DNA of 64,000 nt, taken from NCBI GenBank assembly GCA_000149265.1, contig CH003386.1, forward strand, positions 129,989-193,988, given 5' to 3'. The translations under genes and the position numbers were made by a program. The notes below the pieces were generated by a model. It ran no database searches. It was not told the DNA's origin and was given only the letters and a program-made list of their open reading frames with translations. The stretch comes from Ciona savignyi (lineage: Eukaryota > Chordata > Ascidiacea > Phlebobranchia > Cionidae). Within the stretch, counting starts at the first letter, position 1, and every line of letters starts with the position of its first letter. Below are positions 8,248 to 21,000 of the stretch, piece by piece.

Positions 8248-11200
8248 TTACTTTGTATCTGCACACTCCTTACCATTTGTTGTTTCCGGTTGATCTTGGA
8301 CCACAGCTGGTTGGTTCTTTGGCTGTACAATCATGCTTGGTTGATCGACCAAACTTGGTTGCATGGCCATATTAGGTTGCACAACCATATTTGGTTGAGT
8401 TGAAGTTTGTTGAAAAACCATATTAGGTTGCATGGCCATATTTGGTTGAGTTGTGGTTGGTTGCATGGTCATATTTGGTTGCATGGCCATATTTGGTTGA
8501 GTTGTGGTTGGTTGCACAACCATATTGGGTTGCATGGCCATATTTGGTTGAGTTGTGGATGGTTGCATGGTCATATTTGGTTGCATGGTCATATTTGGTT
8601 GCATGGCCATATTTGGTTGAATTGTGGATGGTTGCATGGTCATATTTGGTTGCATTGCCATATTTGGTTGAGTTGTGGTTGGTTGCACAACCATATTTGG
8701 TTGCATGGTCATATTTGGTTGCATGACCATATTTGGTTGCATGACCATATTTGGTTGCATGACCATATTTGGTTGCACAACCATATTTGGATGCATAAAC
8801 ATATTTGGGTGCATCACCACATTTGGTTGCATGACCATATTTGGCTGCATGGTAAATGCTGATTGCTGGAAATTGGTGTTTGGGTGTTGAACAAACTGTA
8901 TCTGACCTCCTGAAACATAAAAATTTAGTTTTAAATAAACCTTAAGGAATAACACAGTAAGCAATCCAGATGAATATTTAAAATCCAACAGTTTCCACGA
9001 AAAAAAAAACCTGTTTGAGGGTATTTTTATAAATGATGCTGACAACATGGCATTGCTTGCAATTATGATAGTGAGTTATCAATGAAAATCTAACCTGCTT
9101 CTGATGTCATAGATTGTGTAACTGGTGCAGGAATCAAACTGGTGTAAAACTCTTTGTCAGAGCTCTACAAATAAAAGGGATCATAAAGTGGTTTTAGGAA
9201 CAATAAAATATGGTGATACTACTAAGAAAATAGTAAAGCATGAATAAATGATGGTTGGTTTTATTATGCCAACAAAATTAGAATAAATCCTATATAAAAA
9301 ATCTTAAATACATTTTTTAAGGGTCCCATTTGGAAAAATGGGACACAAATTGTTTTTGTCCGTTTTTTTTTCTTTCTTTTTTTCGTCAAAGGTTTGACAG
9401 GCATGGCATGTCGCCCCGACATCTAACAGAATGGAATAATGGAATCGTAATAAAACTTGGCCATTGGTCAGACAGCATGGTCTAGATATGCAGAAACCAA
9501 AATTTTGGGTGATAAATCCAGGGGAATTCAACTGAGAGGTTAAAAACCAAAACGGTATTTTTTTATAAAAAATTTAGCTTTTCGTGGCATAGCGCTTGAA
9601 CGGCTGCTCCAATTTGAATTAGATCTGGTGGAATGTAAGTGCATTAGGCACTGATTTAACACTTAGAAGAAATTAAAATATTACCGAGGGAAATCCCCTA
9701 AAAATAGGATTTTGTTCTCAAATCATGATTGTGACAAGCATAACAGGTCGCCCCGAGATCTACCAAAAGGAGTAATGGAATCGCAATGAAATATTGACAT
9801 TTGTAAGAGAACATGGGCTAGATATGCAGAAACCAAAATTTTGGGTAATGAATCTAGGGGAAATCCCCTGAGACGTTAAAAACCAAAAGGTTTTTGGGGC
9901 AGGTTCCCTGGTTAGCCTACCACATCAATCTAGGTATATCTAATACAATGTGTATAACGTTCGTTTCTGCAAGCAGAAACAAACAAATGCCTAAATTACC
10001 AATCCAAACCTGACATCTTTATTATCTAAATGAAACAAACATGTTACCTGGTTTTGGTTACCTAATCCCCCATGGTATATCCTATAAAGAGCGTATAATT
10101 TTTGTTTCTGCAAGCAAAAACTAATGATTTCCTGAGTTAAAATGCAGAAAAATAGGCCACTTATTTACTATTTTTTAGAACAATCTAATTCGTTAAACTA
10201 AATGTGGTAACCTGTCTTAACTTAAGTATAACATTGATACAACTTGATTTTAGTCGAGTTCAAATGTAAGTAACAAACTTACAGTTTTTCTGCAACAAGT
10301 GGTGCAGCTGCAGAACACAGTTGTAATGATAAGCAGCACGAATTCAACAAGCCCAATGGCAGCCAGCAACGCATGCAAGATGGTAACTCCAGGAAAGGGG
10401 GAGAGACTGTAAGATTCGGTGGTTGTGGTTGGCGCCATCGTGGTTCGTACTTCACGGTACCCATATTCGTTGTACTGAAATAATCGCTGCACATTAGTTT
10501 CGAATCTAGTGTAGCACTTATGGTAATACTGTCTAACAGTAAATTAAATTGATTTTTAATAAATACTATTTATTTAAGTCGCAAACTAAAAAAATGTATT
10601 TCTTTTCTATAAAACGGTAATGATATAAAAATTTGCTACCACTGTTTTGTCGCACACCAAATGAAACATATTTCAGTACTACTTTCAAGAACTAAATGAA
10701 TTACACATAGAAGCACAAATTATAACATTTAGATATCACGTTGATATTTAGTATTCTCTCATTACAGAAAAAAGCTTACATAATCAGGAGACTGATATCT
10801 GTTGTTGTATTCATTATATTTCCAGTAAAATGGAGTGCATATTATTCCATAAATACCAATTCCTGTCTGAGCAACCCCTCCTAATAAAGCCATCGTTGAC
10901 AGAGCCATCAGGCACACAATCTGCACGACAAATGGTTTTCATATTCTGGTGTTGTAAAATATTTTGTAATTACACATTAAAATTAATACACCATCATTGT
11001 TGTTATCTAATTAAACTAAAGTTTCAGTATATACTTTTAAGTAAATTAAATGGGAACGTAAATGGTAATGTCTTGATTTGAATCTTTACTTGTGCATTAA
11101 CATGACATCCAAAATTATGTGCAGGCAATTCTATATTTACAACAAAATGTAAATAAAACTCTAGTCATAACTAATTTTACATTTTTATATTATAAAGACA

Positions 11201-14200
11201 GCCATAAAACAATAATTTTGTCTTACAAAGCAGGTTGTTTGTCTCTTTGATGCTAAAATGCTGATGATTCCAACAGTCATGAACTAAAAATGCAAAAATG
11301 ACTTTTAAACATAATACTGGTAGCTATAAGCTTAGTGCAGCCAATTCAACATGGCCAAATCTTAAAACAAAAACTATTCCTATAACAACATTAACAAAAT
11401 TCTCACATAATCTCGACATTCTGTAAACAATAACTGTCAACATTTAATTTCTAAAAAAATAAAATTAATGTTCCTAAAACAAATACTAAAGAGTAAGAAT
11501 TAATAAAAAATATTTTGTCAACCACCACCCTGTCCTAATTCTTTGCAAGCAAAATTGTTCAGTCCCCTGGTTACCTAATCACACTTGGTTACTATTATAT
11601 TAATGTTGCATTATCAATTGTTTGTGCAAGCAGTAGTTCCACAAGCTACCAATACAAACTTGTTACCGGTATTCATGTTTGGCGAAAAATGGACTCTCCT
11701 TGTTGCTTAGTATCAATAAAACAAAGATATCCAACTTAAAAATTTAAACAGATTAGTTCTGACCTTTGTGTGTAAAAGAAACTAAATATGTATTTGTTAA
11801 AAATCATTTTTATTGGAATATGACTAAATATGGTCATAGCTCATAGAGCTCTGGCATCATTGTCTTCAAATTTTCAATTGTAATAGTTTTAAGTGTCTGG
11901 TCATTTTAAACACTCGAAATGGTACCGGTACGTTTTAATTATGTCAAAATGATATTTTCTGGGAATTACTTAAACTTAATAATTAATTACTATTTCCCTT
12001 TACAAGTTATTTTAAAGTTTAAAAAATGCATAATACAATTTCAATAAAGTACCAGTATCAGCTTATAAAGAATTCTGCTATCGCTGTTGAAAATGCCGAA
12101 AACGGGATTCTTTTTTATATTTCCAATTGCCAGATATCACAGGAATTCCTCTATTTTGCAATTCATTCCAAATTTACCAATACACACACTGAATACCTAT
12201 TAGTTAACAATTTTAAAGTTTTAACCCTATTGGACATTTCGTTTATGATCATTTGTAGTATAAAAGTAGGGTGATTAAATACTTGAGTCTGGGGTATGTT
12301 TCAGGTTATTTACTGGAAAAAAAGTAGGGGAAAATAGAAGGCGCTTGCATGTTTTTATTAGTATCGAAATTTTCTGGGGTAATCTGGGGTATTTTTATTC
12401 TAATTGGAAACAGTGTTTATCAAAGAATATTTGCGCTGATAATGCTGAAAAACAGATTTATTTTTTACAGTTTTAGTTTTGTTCAGAATTTCCCTAATTT
12501 CTTTTTGTAAAATCAGGAAGTTATACGATTCATTGCTGAATCTCGTGGGACAAGTTACATACAAAAGCACTATTTAAACACAAGTATGTACTTACCAACA
12601 GCCCACTGACGATCCCATAACCTAAATAGGCAGGATGTGGATGTCCTGACCAATTGTAATATCTGGATGCTAACACAGCATATATTATTGCAGCAATACC
12701 AAGCATAATCGAAATGATCCCCAAGATTATGTGTGTCACCTGTAATTAATATAAAAATTTATTTCCATTAAATTGCTGTATCAATCATAGTTGGAAAACG
12801 AAAATATAATATTAAGAAAAGAACTCCATGTGGCAGCAAATTTTTAATAATGGCATCTGGTGGTTTGCTTTGTTACATGGTAAAATTACTTAACACTGTA
12901 AAAGCGAATGAAAACTTATATACACACAGTATGGATGTACACAACTGAGTTGGCTATAGGATAGTGTAGTCTTGTTTTTCCTCATGCATGATGAACAGAG
13001 AATGTAAGCTGGGTGATATCATACAGAAATTGTCATATTACCTTTAGAATACGTAAGCAAGCAGTCTGAAATAAGTAAAGTCAGCCAACTCCACCTGACG
13101 TTAAACTACACACTATTGCCGTGTGAGCTATATATGTACAAAACCTTACTTTAGTTTTAATTATAATCCATAAGCTTCCCTAAATTGCGGGAGAGCAAAT
13201 TAGTCTATTGGACTTTAAAAAGAGGAGGGGTATTTTCACTTAAATGTATTGATAAACATATTTTGATTACATTAAGCCCTACAAATAACAAATAGAAAGT
13301 CATTTATGCAAAAAAGCTAGGGAAAGGGCCTTTTAAATGCCTGGATTTTAGGTGCGACTTGTGCAAGTCAACTCTAAATTAAACTTTTTTAGGACAAAAC
13401 AACTAGTGCGACTAATTGGCGAGTATATACAGTACACACTTTTCCTTATAATATAAAGTGAATAATCTTTAACAGTTTCGAAATATCAGCTGTTATAGAA
13501 TAACCTAACCAGTGTGGAACATTCACAAGTCGGCGGTTGTGCTTAATCTCTTGGAAATTTCCCTGACACAATATACCTAGAATTTGACACTTTAGATCCA
13601 AACCATATTAGCTAACACCACCAGAAGATTTAACTTGATTGGATATTTTTTATCTTATTGAATAAAGCATAAATGTGACTGATCACTAGTTTCTGTGTAA
13701 TTTAATAAATGGGGATTTCCAGAAAAAAGGTTAAAGATATGTATAGGGCATATGCATTGTTTTTGTTCTTATTTAAATTCTATATTTATTTATATAGTTT
13801 TGTGTTTCCATCTCATTTATCACATACTATGATTGTATTAATGATCGGTTACGTCTAGTCTATTTTGGAAGATTTTTTGGGATACTCTGGTTAATTTGAA
13901 TTCTAGTTATGTTATTCTGATTTGTGTTGTAATTCTCTAAATTTATTAGAAATTTAAAGTAAATATTCCTTTCTAATCAACAGAGATTGGCGATAGGCCA
14001 AACATGCGTAAAAATTAGGCCTCTTTTATAAATTTTCCCTGGGAATTTCTCTTGGGTTTTTGAAAAAATTAAAAGGCGGCAAACTATGGGCATGCCAGTT
14101 AGGATTTCTTAAGTCTTTATCGGATTCGATAACGCGTTCTACCTAATTACCTGGCGACCAAACATGCCTGTCACCAGCGCCACAAAAAGAAATCAAAATT

Positions 14201-14539
14201 TAAAACATGTTTCCAAAGGAAACCATAATTAACATGTTAGTAAAGAAAATACTTCTTTTCAATCATGATATAACCCGTCCCGCTAAACTTAATGACAAAA
14301 ACTCTGTTCTGCTCTACTAGTGACAAAAATACCCCGCTTGTGCTATAGTGTGATATCAAACCATCAATTTTAATCCTTAAACCCTTGGGGTGGCAAACTA
14401 ATTTCACTAATGCATTAAGAAAAATGAGTATGCAACATATCCATACCCCAATGTTTTTGATAGCTTTTGCCTTGAATCCAGCCCTTTTATTTGGGCTTCT
14501 GCATTGCTCCACAATTAATTCTTCATCAGAATCACTCAT
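8248..14539 (-). CDS. MS4A-like four-transmembrane protein with a pentapeptide-repeat tail
   Basis: Eight minus-strand exons join in frame to 460 residues: 14539-14447, 13065-13042, 12739-12596, 11283-11227, 10920-10780, 10474-10283, 9164-9095 and 8909-8248. TM1 is THIILGIISIMLGIAAIIYA, TM2 spans the next junction (GYGIVSGLL/FMTVGIISILAS), TM3 is IVCLMALSTMALLGGVAQTG and TM4 is ALLAAIGLVEFVLLIITTVF followed by CSCTTCC. The TM1-TM2 spacing and a small residue/Gly pattern match the MS4A (CD20) family. Residues 242-460 form a disordered tail made largely of MQPNM-type pentapeptides. All exons except the last two are in phase 0, as in the family. The first two exons (31 and 8 residues) are inferred from splice sites and phase only. 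An acceptor (TTTACAG) just above the start suggests trans-splicing. MS4A proteins act as membrane adaptors, ion-flux modulators or chemosensors; the function here is unknown. Confidence 0.8.
8330..8872 (-). repeat. 15-bp coding tandem array (MQPNM pentapeptides)
   Basis: Within the last MS4A-like exon, about 35 units of a 15-bp motif (plus strand: ATGGTCATATTTGGTTGC) encode MQPNM, MQPNV, MHPNM, VVQPT and similar. Every change keeps the frame. Higher-order blocks TTTQPNMAMQPNM recur at roughly 60-90 bp. All three frames of the opposite strand stay open only because the unit length is a multiple of three. Confidence 0.95.
9315..9905 (-). repeat. 335-bp-unit repeat element, about 1.8 copies
   Basis: Inside an MS4A-like intron. 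The markers GGGGAATTC (9521) and GGGGAAATCCCC (about 9857) are 336 bp apart. Each unit shows GCCCCGACATCTAAC, ATGGTCTAGATATGCAGAAACC and AAAATTTTGGGT. The end at 9315 (GGGTCCCATTTGGAAAAATG, then a T-rich run) is the reverse complement of the end of the larger array at 46760-48372. Confidence 0.85.
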
Positions 14540-14811
14540 TGTTGCACACTTGTTCGACTCAAGTAAAAAAAACAATCTGTAAATATTTACAGATAACTTA
14601 GTGTTAATAAAACGTATGTGAAGTTAAACAATAGCGCCAAATGAACCAGGGTGAACCTTTTAACAACTAACTTTTAACCACAGTTGTAACACCAGAGCCT
14701 AGTTATTCTCCAGCATAATATTCGGAAAGATGATGGCGGATTGGGTGTTTGTTTTATTATGACGACATGTTTTGTTACGCATGGGTGACTCTGACTGTTT
14801 TCGGAGCAAGA

Positions 14812-15115
14812 AGGATAGAAGGATAGGATAGAATATTCATCTTTATCCCCGTGAATGGGAAAACCAAGGGGGTTAACACACGGGCAATCGTCAGATCACC
14901 TCGCGCCCATCGTCAGGTTACCGGAGCTATTGAAGTGTGTTGTATATGATAAACACGTTTTTTCAATTTGGTAGAACCCATTTATCCGCTGGGTTAAGGC
15001 AATGTCCGTAAAGTGCCTTGTCCAAGGACACAACCGACTAGTTAGCGACCAGTTTCGCACCTTCAAATTTTCGATAGAAAGGCGACGCACTTAACCGTTA
15101 GACCAACGGGCCGGA
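14812..15115 (-). repeat. Near-full-length Cics-1-like SINE
   Basis: The minus-strand order is complete: head (CCGGCCCGTTGGTCTAACGG, GTGCGTCGCC), TCCTTGGACAAGGCACTTT, TTGCCTTAACCCAGCGGAT, CCTGACGATGGGCGCGAGG, and the terminal ATCCTATCCT run at 14812-14830. Confidence 0.88.
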
Positions 15116-15241
15116 CAAAGAAGTTAAATATAAACGCCAAGCTTCGCCTAACTTTTCAGGTAAGGTAACCAAACCTGGTTTAAATTTTTATAGAATTTTG
15201 GTAAAGTAGGAATTTTGGACTGTTTAAATGTGAAGTATGTG

Positions 15242-15585
15242 CGTAGGATATTAATGTTCATTCCCGTGATTAAAAAAACAAATGGGTTAACACGGACAAT
15301 CGTCAGATCACCTTGCGCCCACCGTTGGGTTACCGGAGCTATATTACAGTATGTTGTGTATGATTAACACGTGGGGTCTTAATAGCTAGGCGACTTCAGG
15401 TCAAATTTAGTTCAAGACATTAGACATATAAGGCACGGCACGCAACGAGCCCGAAGCAACAAACGTTTGCTAGACATCACTACCAATTTATCCTCTGGGT
15501 TCAGGCAACGTTCCGTTAAGTGTCTTGCCTAAGGACACAACCGACTAGCTATCTACCAGTTTTGAACCTGCAACCCTTTCACATC
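15242..15585 (-). repeat. Cics-1-like SINE interrupted by about 104 bp
   Basis: Tail blocks (15242-15377) and middle blocks (15482-15585, GTCCTTAGGCAAGACACTTA and GCCTGAACCCAGAGG) are in the correct order. They are separated by unrelated sequence at 15378-15481. The tRNA-like head is missing. Confidence 0.75.
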
Positions 15586-16345
15586 TTTACTGTACGCTGT
15601 GTGTTAGTGCAAGCAGGTCTTCACAACGACAATAAGTATATATTTTATACACGGTGTATATAGTTTGTTTCTACAAGCACAAACAGATTGGTTCCTCATT
15701 TAACAAAACAACTTGTTATTTATGTTTATTTAAAAAAATGTTCTCTTGTTAGATTTGAGCATGTCTAAGCCGACTATATTACATTTCTAAAAGTTTTAAC
15801 CTGATTGTTATTACAGTTTTATTTTTGCAAGCGTAAACTTAAGGGTTCCTGAATCAAATCTCTTTGATAGGATAGGATATTCCTGTTAAAAATAATTTTA
15901 ACGCATGACTCTGATTTGTTGTACCTCCGAAATCGTCTATTTCTATGAGCTAGTTATACCCGAACTCAAAATGTAGGGTTTTCCCCTGGGTAATTTTCTA
16001 GAGTAGCGAAATACAATTTTTCAGCATTTTATTTTCTAACGATTTTAATCACAATGTAATAACCCAATTTTAAATCAAATTGGTTTGATGTTGGTGCACC
16101 TATCAAAGATATTAAACAGATACTCGTTTTTTTTAATAAATTAGCATAATATTCTAAATTTTGTAAATATATTTTTTTAACAGGGTAGTCAACCGCACTT
16201 AAATCCGTAATGCAGTACAGTTTATACATGCAGAAACAAAACTTAAACAATTGGTTTAAAATAGCAAGGTCTAGATATACACGAATCTAACAGTATAGTA
16301 TTTAATTACAGTAGTATTCATTTTGGTTAAAAAGTAGTAGTATGT

Positions 16346-16655
16346 CCGGCCGGTTGGTCTAACGGTTAAGTGCGTCGCCTTTTAAACTAAAGGTTGCAGG
16401 TGCGAAACTGGTCGCTAGCTAGTCGGTTGTGTCCTTGGGCAAGGCACTTTACGGACATTGCCTGAACCCACCAGATTAATGGGTTCTACCAAATTAAATG
16501 ACTGTCTATTATATACAACACACGGCAATAGCTCCAGTAACCCGACGGTGGACGGTGGGCGCGAGGTGATCTGACGATTGCCCGTGTGTTAACCCCCTTG
16601 GTTTTTCCATTCACGGGGTTAAACATGAATATCCTATCCTATTCTATCCCTATCC
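16346..16655 (+). repeat. Near-full-length Cics-1-like SINE with target-site duplication
   Basis: It starts CCGGCCGGTTGGTCTAACGG and ends in a CCTATCC-type run. Both sides carry TAGTATGT (16338-16345 and 16656-16663). The flanks also form an inverted repeat: TTTTGGTTAAAAAGTA on the left and TACCTTTTAACCAAAA on the right. Confidence 0.9.
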
Positions 16656-16912
16656 TAGTATGTACCTTTTAACCAAAAACATTATTAAAAGTTAAGTATC
16701 TAGTTCATGCATGACAATAAACGATTTACACCTGAAAATATAAAATGTATATTACATAACATGATAATACGCTAACCTACTGATTGATTATAGCTAGATT
16801 AAAGCGGAGAAAGTGCTCACCGAAATTATACCCCAAGGCAATGATGTCAAACTCGAATGCTCTCGCATTTTATTTTGAACCTATTTCCTTGCCAAATTGT
16901 GGACAATGATTT

Positions 16913-17036
16913 GTCTGACCGGTTGTTCTGGTGGTTTAGTGCCACGCCTTTCAACCGAAAGGTTTAGGTTTCAAAACTGGTCGCTACATATACGGTTGTG
17001 TCCATGGGCAAGGCACACAACGGACATTACATTAAC
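16913..17036 (+). repeat. Cics-1-like SINE 5' fragment
   Basis: It holds a diverged head (GACCGGTTGTTCTGGTGGTT), TTTCAACCGAAAGGTTTAGG, AAAACTGGTCGCTA and TGTCCATGGGCAAGGCAC, and is truncated after CGGACATTAC. Confidence 0.75.
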
Positions 17037-17109
17037 TTTGGTCCGAGTTAGATACCAATGCTCTTAGGTTATCTAGTTATTGGTTTCCTCAATCTATATG
17101 AAATCATAA

Positions 17110-17153
17110 TTTAATATACATATATATATATATATATATAAATTATATACCGG

Positions 17154-17182
<29 letters not shown>
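17110..17182. repeat. Palindromic AT microsatellite
   Basis: Two (AT)n runs flank TATACCGGTATA, itself a palindrome, so the whole block can fold back on itself. Confidence 0.9.
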
Positions 17183-17186
<4 letters not shown>

Positions 17187-18080
17187 CATTTATACACTGT
17201 ACTAATACTGTTTTCAGATAAAAATAAACCTGGAAGCCATTTTAAACTTGTTGCCTTTTTCCTCTTGTGTGAGTTGATTAAATGCCAACGGAAAAAGTAA
17301 ATGGAATATATTTATATTGTTGCAGCCATTACTTTTCTTGCTGCAGGTTAAATAATGTAATCATTTTGTACTAATCTCATCTTAACAGTTTTTGTCACCA
17401 AGTTGTATTTTATAAATCTGGTTTTGAACCCAAAGTTATAGGAACATCTATGCACTGGGGTAATTTGTATTTTTAAATCGTTATCTGTTATGTGTTACTT
17501 TGTTAAGTCTAATCAATTATCTTTCAGTATAGAAATTTGACTAAATGTTCTTTTCAATAAAAATCAATTTAAAGCCTTGTATTTCCAATAAATACTGCTT
17601 AATAAGAAGGTGCAGTTGGTGAAGTCATAAAAAATGTTTTATTTGAAAAAAATGTATCAATATTGATTTGTATTATTAATATATCTATGGTTTTAAAGAA
17701 CCAACTTCAGTTTAAAAAAATATGATCTTTTCCTTAATATTTTTTTAACATTATAAACTTTTAATTTTTTCCAATTTGTACAAACTGTATATTGTTTGTT
17801 GAAGTATGTTTGATCATTATTTATTGTGTTCAAACATTAAATGTAATTATCATGTAAGGTAAATATACAAAGTAAACAGTAACCTGCTTATGCAGCTTGG
17901 TTAATAATTTATTTAAAGAAAATGTGACTAAAAATTAGAGCTTTGTCTGGTATGCATTGGCTGACATTGACAAAACAAAATTAGCTTCATCAACTTTTAA
18001 CCCAAACAATATACCGGTACCCCAAATATTCTTGTAAATTCAATTTGGATTTGTAAATATATATATTCAGGTTGATAGAA

Positions 18081-21000
18081 ATGATGGAAATGAGTAGAGA
18101 GAGTAGGCTGCTTGAAAAAGAAAGAGGACAGGTTAATTTCAATGTAGAGGAGTTAACCAATATATACGATGGTGGCGCGGAGGAGACAAAGCTTCGAAGA
18201 AAAGTTGGTAAGGAACTTTCTATTTTGTCAATTCAGTTGTACTTAGCACATCGAACCATCAGTTTAAAGCACTTTGCGAATGTGGTGTAAAACCAATTGG
18301 TTTAACAAAGACTGTAACCATCTCTCCAGCAACACATATTATTGCATGTAAACAATGGAATATTGCTGTAGTGCAGTGGTAACCAACCGGAGTACATTAT
18401 TACCCAGTGGGTGTATTTTTGTTTTATTGCGGTAAAATTTAAACTGAACTACCTTGTACCATCCATTTTTATAAATGTATTAAAAGTAAAATAATATTCT
18501 GCAGCCGATGTGATTCAAAATGATCCGGAAGTCAGGTGCAAGGATATAGGGATGATGACAAGGGAGGAGAGGTATATAGATGGTGTCAGAAGATGTGTTT
18601 ATCTGTACAAAGTTCTTCTTCCCCGAGAAGGTTGGACTCCAGTCTCAAAGGAGGTGTCCCACATTTTAAGGTTCTGTATGTCGTGTACCTTTTTTGGTTT
18701 AATTTGTTTTGAATGTTGTAAACACAACAATCATTCAATCATACAAATGATAAGATACTATTTGCAACTCAAGGGTCTAGTATGAAGCACCTGACCCAGA
18801 TGCTAGCCACAGGGTACAGCACAGTTAGTATTTCTGTGACATTTTATCATCTTTCACAGTCTATTAGATTGGCTTCGAAGTCTGAAAGGTTTTTGACTAT
18901 AAAGATGCGATACGATATTTATGTTTATTTTCGTGAAAAGGAAAAGCAATGGGCGTTAACACACAGGTAAACGTCTGAACATCGTTCCACTAAGTTCAGG
19001 CAATGTTCGTTAAGTGCTGTGCCCAAGGACACAACCGACTAGCTAATGACGAGTTTCGAGCCTGCAACCTTTTGCAGACACACTAACCCACTAAACTTAT
19101 CAGCCGAACTGTAAGGTTGTTGCGTGTTCGAAATGTTATAGTGCATTAAGATATTTATGTTTGTAATAAATTAATGATTTTTGGTTTGTAGGGTAACTTG
19201 TAACTAATAATGTGGCATTTTGACTTTTGTATTTTAAGTAAAGATTATTTCAACTATAGAAACATTGGCAAGGAGAGGAGCTTTGGAGTGCATGCTGGAG
19301 TTTTTATCCCGTGTCTTCTTAGTTTTGGGTCAGATGAACAGATTGCAAAGTGGTTACCCCTTGCTATGCAGTTTCAGATTATTGGAACCTATGCCCAGAC
19401 TGAAATGGGACATGGTATGTTTTATTATGTTTTCTTTCAATGGGTATGCCTTATGAGCTGCATAGTCTAAGCCTGGCAGTCATATATGCTCTTATTTTTA
19501 TTCTTATTCAGACCACTATTCTGCTGTGTTAGAGCACAGTTTTTATAAGAGTATAAACTGTAAAACACCAGTGTGCTTGTTGTATTGTGATGAATTGTCA
19601 CATATATCTTAATGATCCAAGCAAATACCTTTTACTAAGGATCAACATATGGGAGCTGTTGTAACTCATGGGTTGTACCAACCCGCTAGCGTCTACTTAG
19701 CGCACTTTCTTTGAACTACTGGTGGATCTATTGAACAAACTTAAGCTATGGTAGCAATTCCATCACCTAATATCTGAGGCTGACACACTACTATTAAAAC
19801 CGGGTGTCCTATGTCATGTGTTATTTGTTAATAATAATATATTATTTAAGGACAATATTTTGGAAATTTTTTCGCACAGCTTGAAATGCCTTTTTGAAAA
19901 AAATGTTTTTAAAAAAAATGTTTTTAAAGGTACTTTCCTGCGTGGCTTACAGACGACAGCAACATATGATAAGAAAAATAAAGAGTTTGTAATTAACTGT
20001 CCGGAGATTTCTGCAATGAAATGGTGGCCAGGAGACCGTAAGATATTTTTGTGTCCAATCTATCATTTTTTAATTATTTTATCTGTTTAGTGGGAAAGTC
20101 AGCTAATCATGCTTTGCTGATGGCGCAACTTGTAATTGATGGAAAGAAATACGGAATGCATCCCTTTATGGTTCAGATCAGGGATCTTACTACGCATATG
20201 CCTTTACCAGGTACCTGGTTTTACATGATTTTATCATGGTAAAATTGTTTTGTTTATATTTTTGCTCCATTTTCTCCAATATATTTTTTTAGGCATTACG
20301 GTTGGTGATATTGGCAACAAAGTGGGTTTTGAAACAACAGACAATGGATTTTTGCATTTAAATCAAGTTCGAATACCAAGGGAAAACCTACTGTGCAAAA
20401 ATGCTGAAGTAAGCAATTATTATTTTTTTTAAATAATATGAAAGAAATGGGCAATAACCCGCTAGAACAGTTAGGTATAGTTTTTCAATTACCTTCTGAA
20501 CACCAAAATGACTGTGTACGTGGGAATCACAATAAAAAGATGTTGTCTGGATCAATTGGATTTAAATGGATCATATGACAATTCAAATTGCATCAACTCT
20601 AACAACTGACTGCAAAAGTAAATGGTAACTCAACTGTAGTCAATCTGATACTTATCTATGCTATGCTGACCTCTTCCAGAAAGGTGTACCTTATCCTATT
20701 TGCCTATTTTGTTGACTATTAAGTTCTCTTACAATACTCATGTATAATCTCTCTCTACCACTGGATATTTTATTGTCTTCACTATACTAGACTTCCTTAA
20801 AATAGTGAATTAGAGATTTCTTAAAGGTTAAACCGAATGGAACATATTTGACGAAAGCCAGTGATAAAATGGTGTATGGATCTATGGTGCGATTGAGAGC
20901 TATAATACTGGAAAGTGAAGCGGTGAGTGCTCTTGGAAAGGCATGCACCATCGCTGTAAGATATTCGCTTGTGAGATGTCAGGGGGAATTGGAACCAGGG

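Larger units (their letters stand above)
14540..18080. other. SINE-rich intergenic region before ACOX1
   Basis: Four SINE copies are described separately. Also present are three degenerate copies of a TTTCTGCAAGCAGAAA-type motif (15600-15840), a diverged 335-bp repeat fragment near 15950-16270, and a palindromic AT microsatellite at 17110-17182. The acceptor ATATATTCAG at 18070 precedes the ACOX1 start and could be a trans-splice site. No gene is seen. Confidence 0.5.

Noticed and set aside
8330..8872. CRISPR-like regular repeats
   Set aside because: The 15-bp units are contiguous, with no unique spacers, and encode protein in a eukaryotic gene.
8407..8890. Three overlapping plus-strand ORFs of HIWLHG/YLVAWS-type repeats
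   Set aside because: They are the antisense of the MQPNM array and stay open only because the repeat unit is 15 bp. The minus strand is supported by splice sites and TM exons.
14237..14575. 112-codon minus-strand ORF as a stand-alone membrane protein
   Set aside because: I first read it as a small type II membrane protein. Its first 31 codons, followed by a GTATGG donor, fit the MS4A-like gene in phase, so I treat the remainder as intron. This is not certain.
14896..15090. 64-codon minus-strand ORF
   Set aside because: It lies wholly inside a Cics-1-like SINE.
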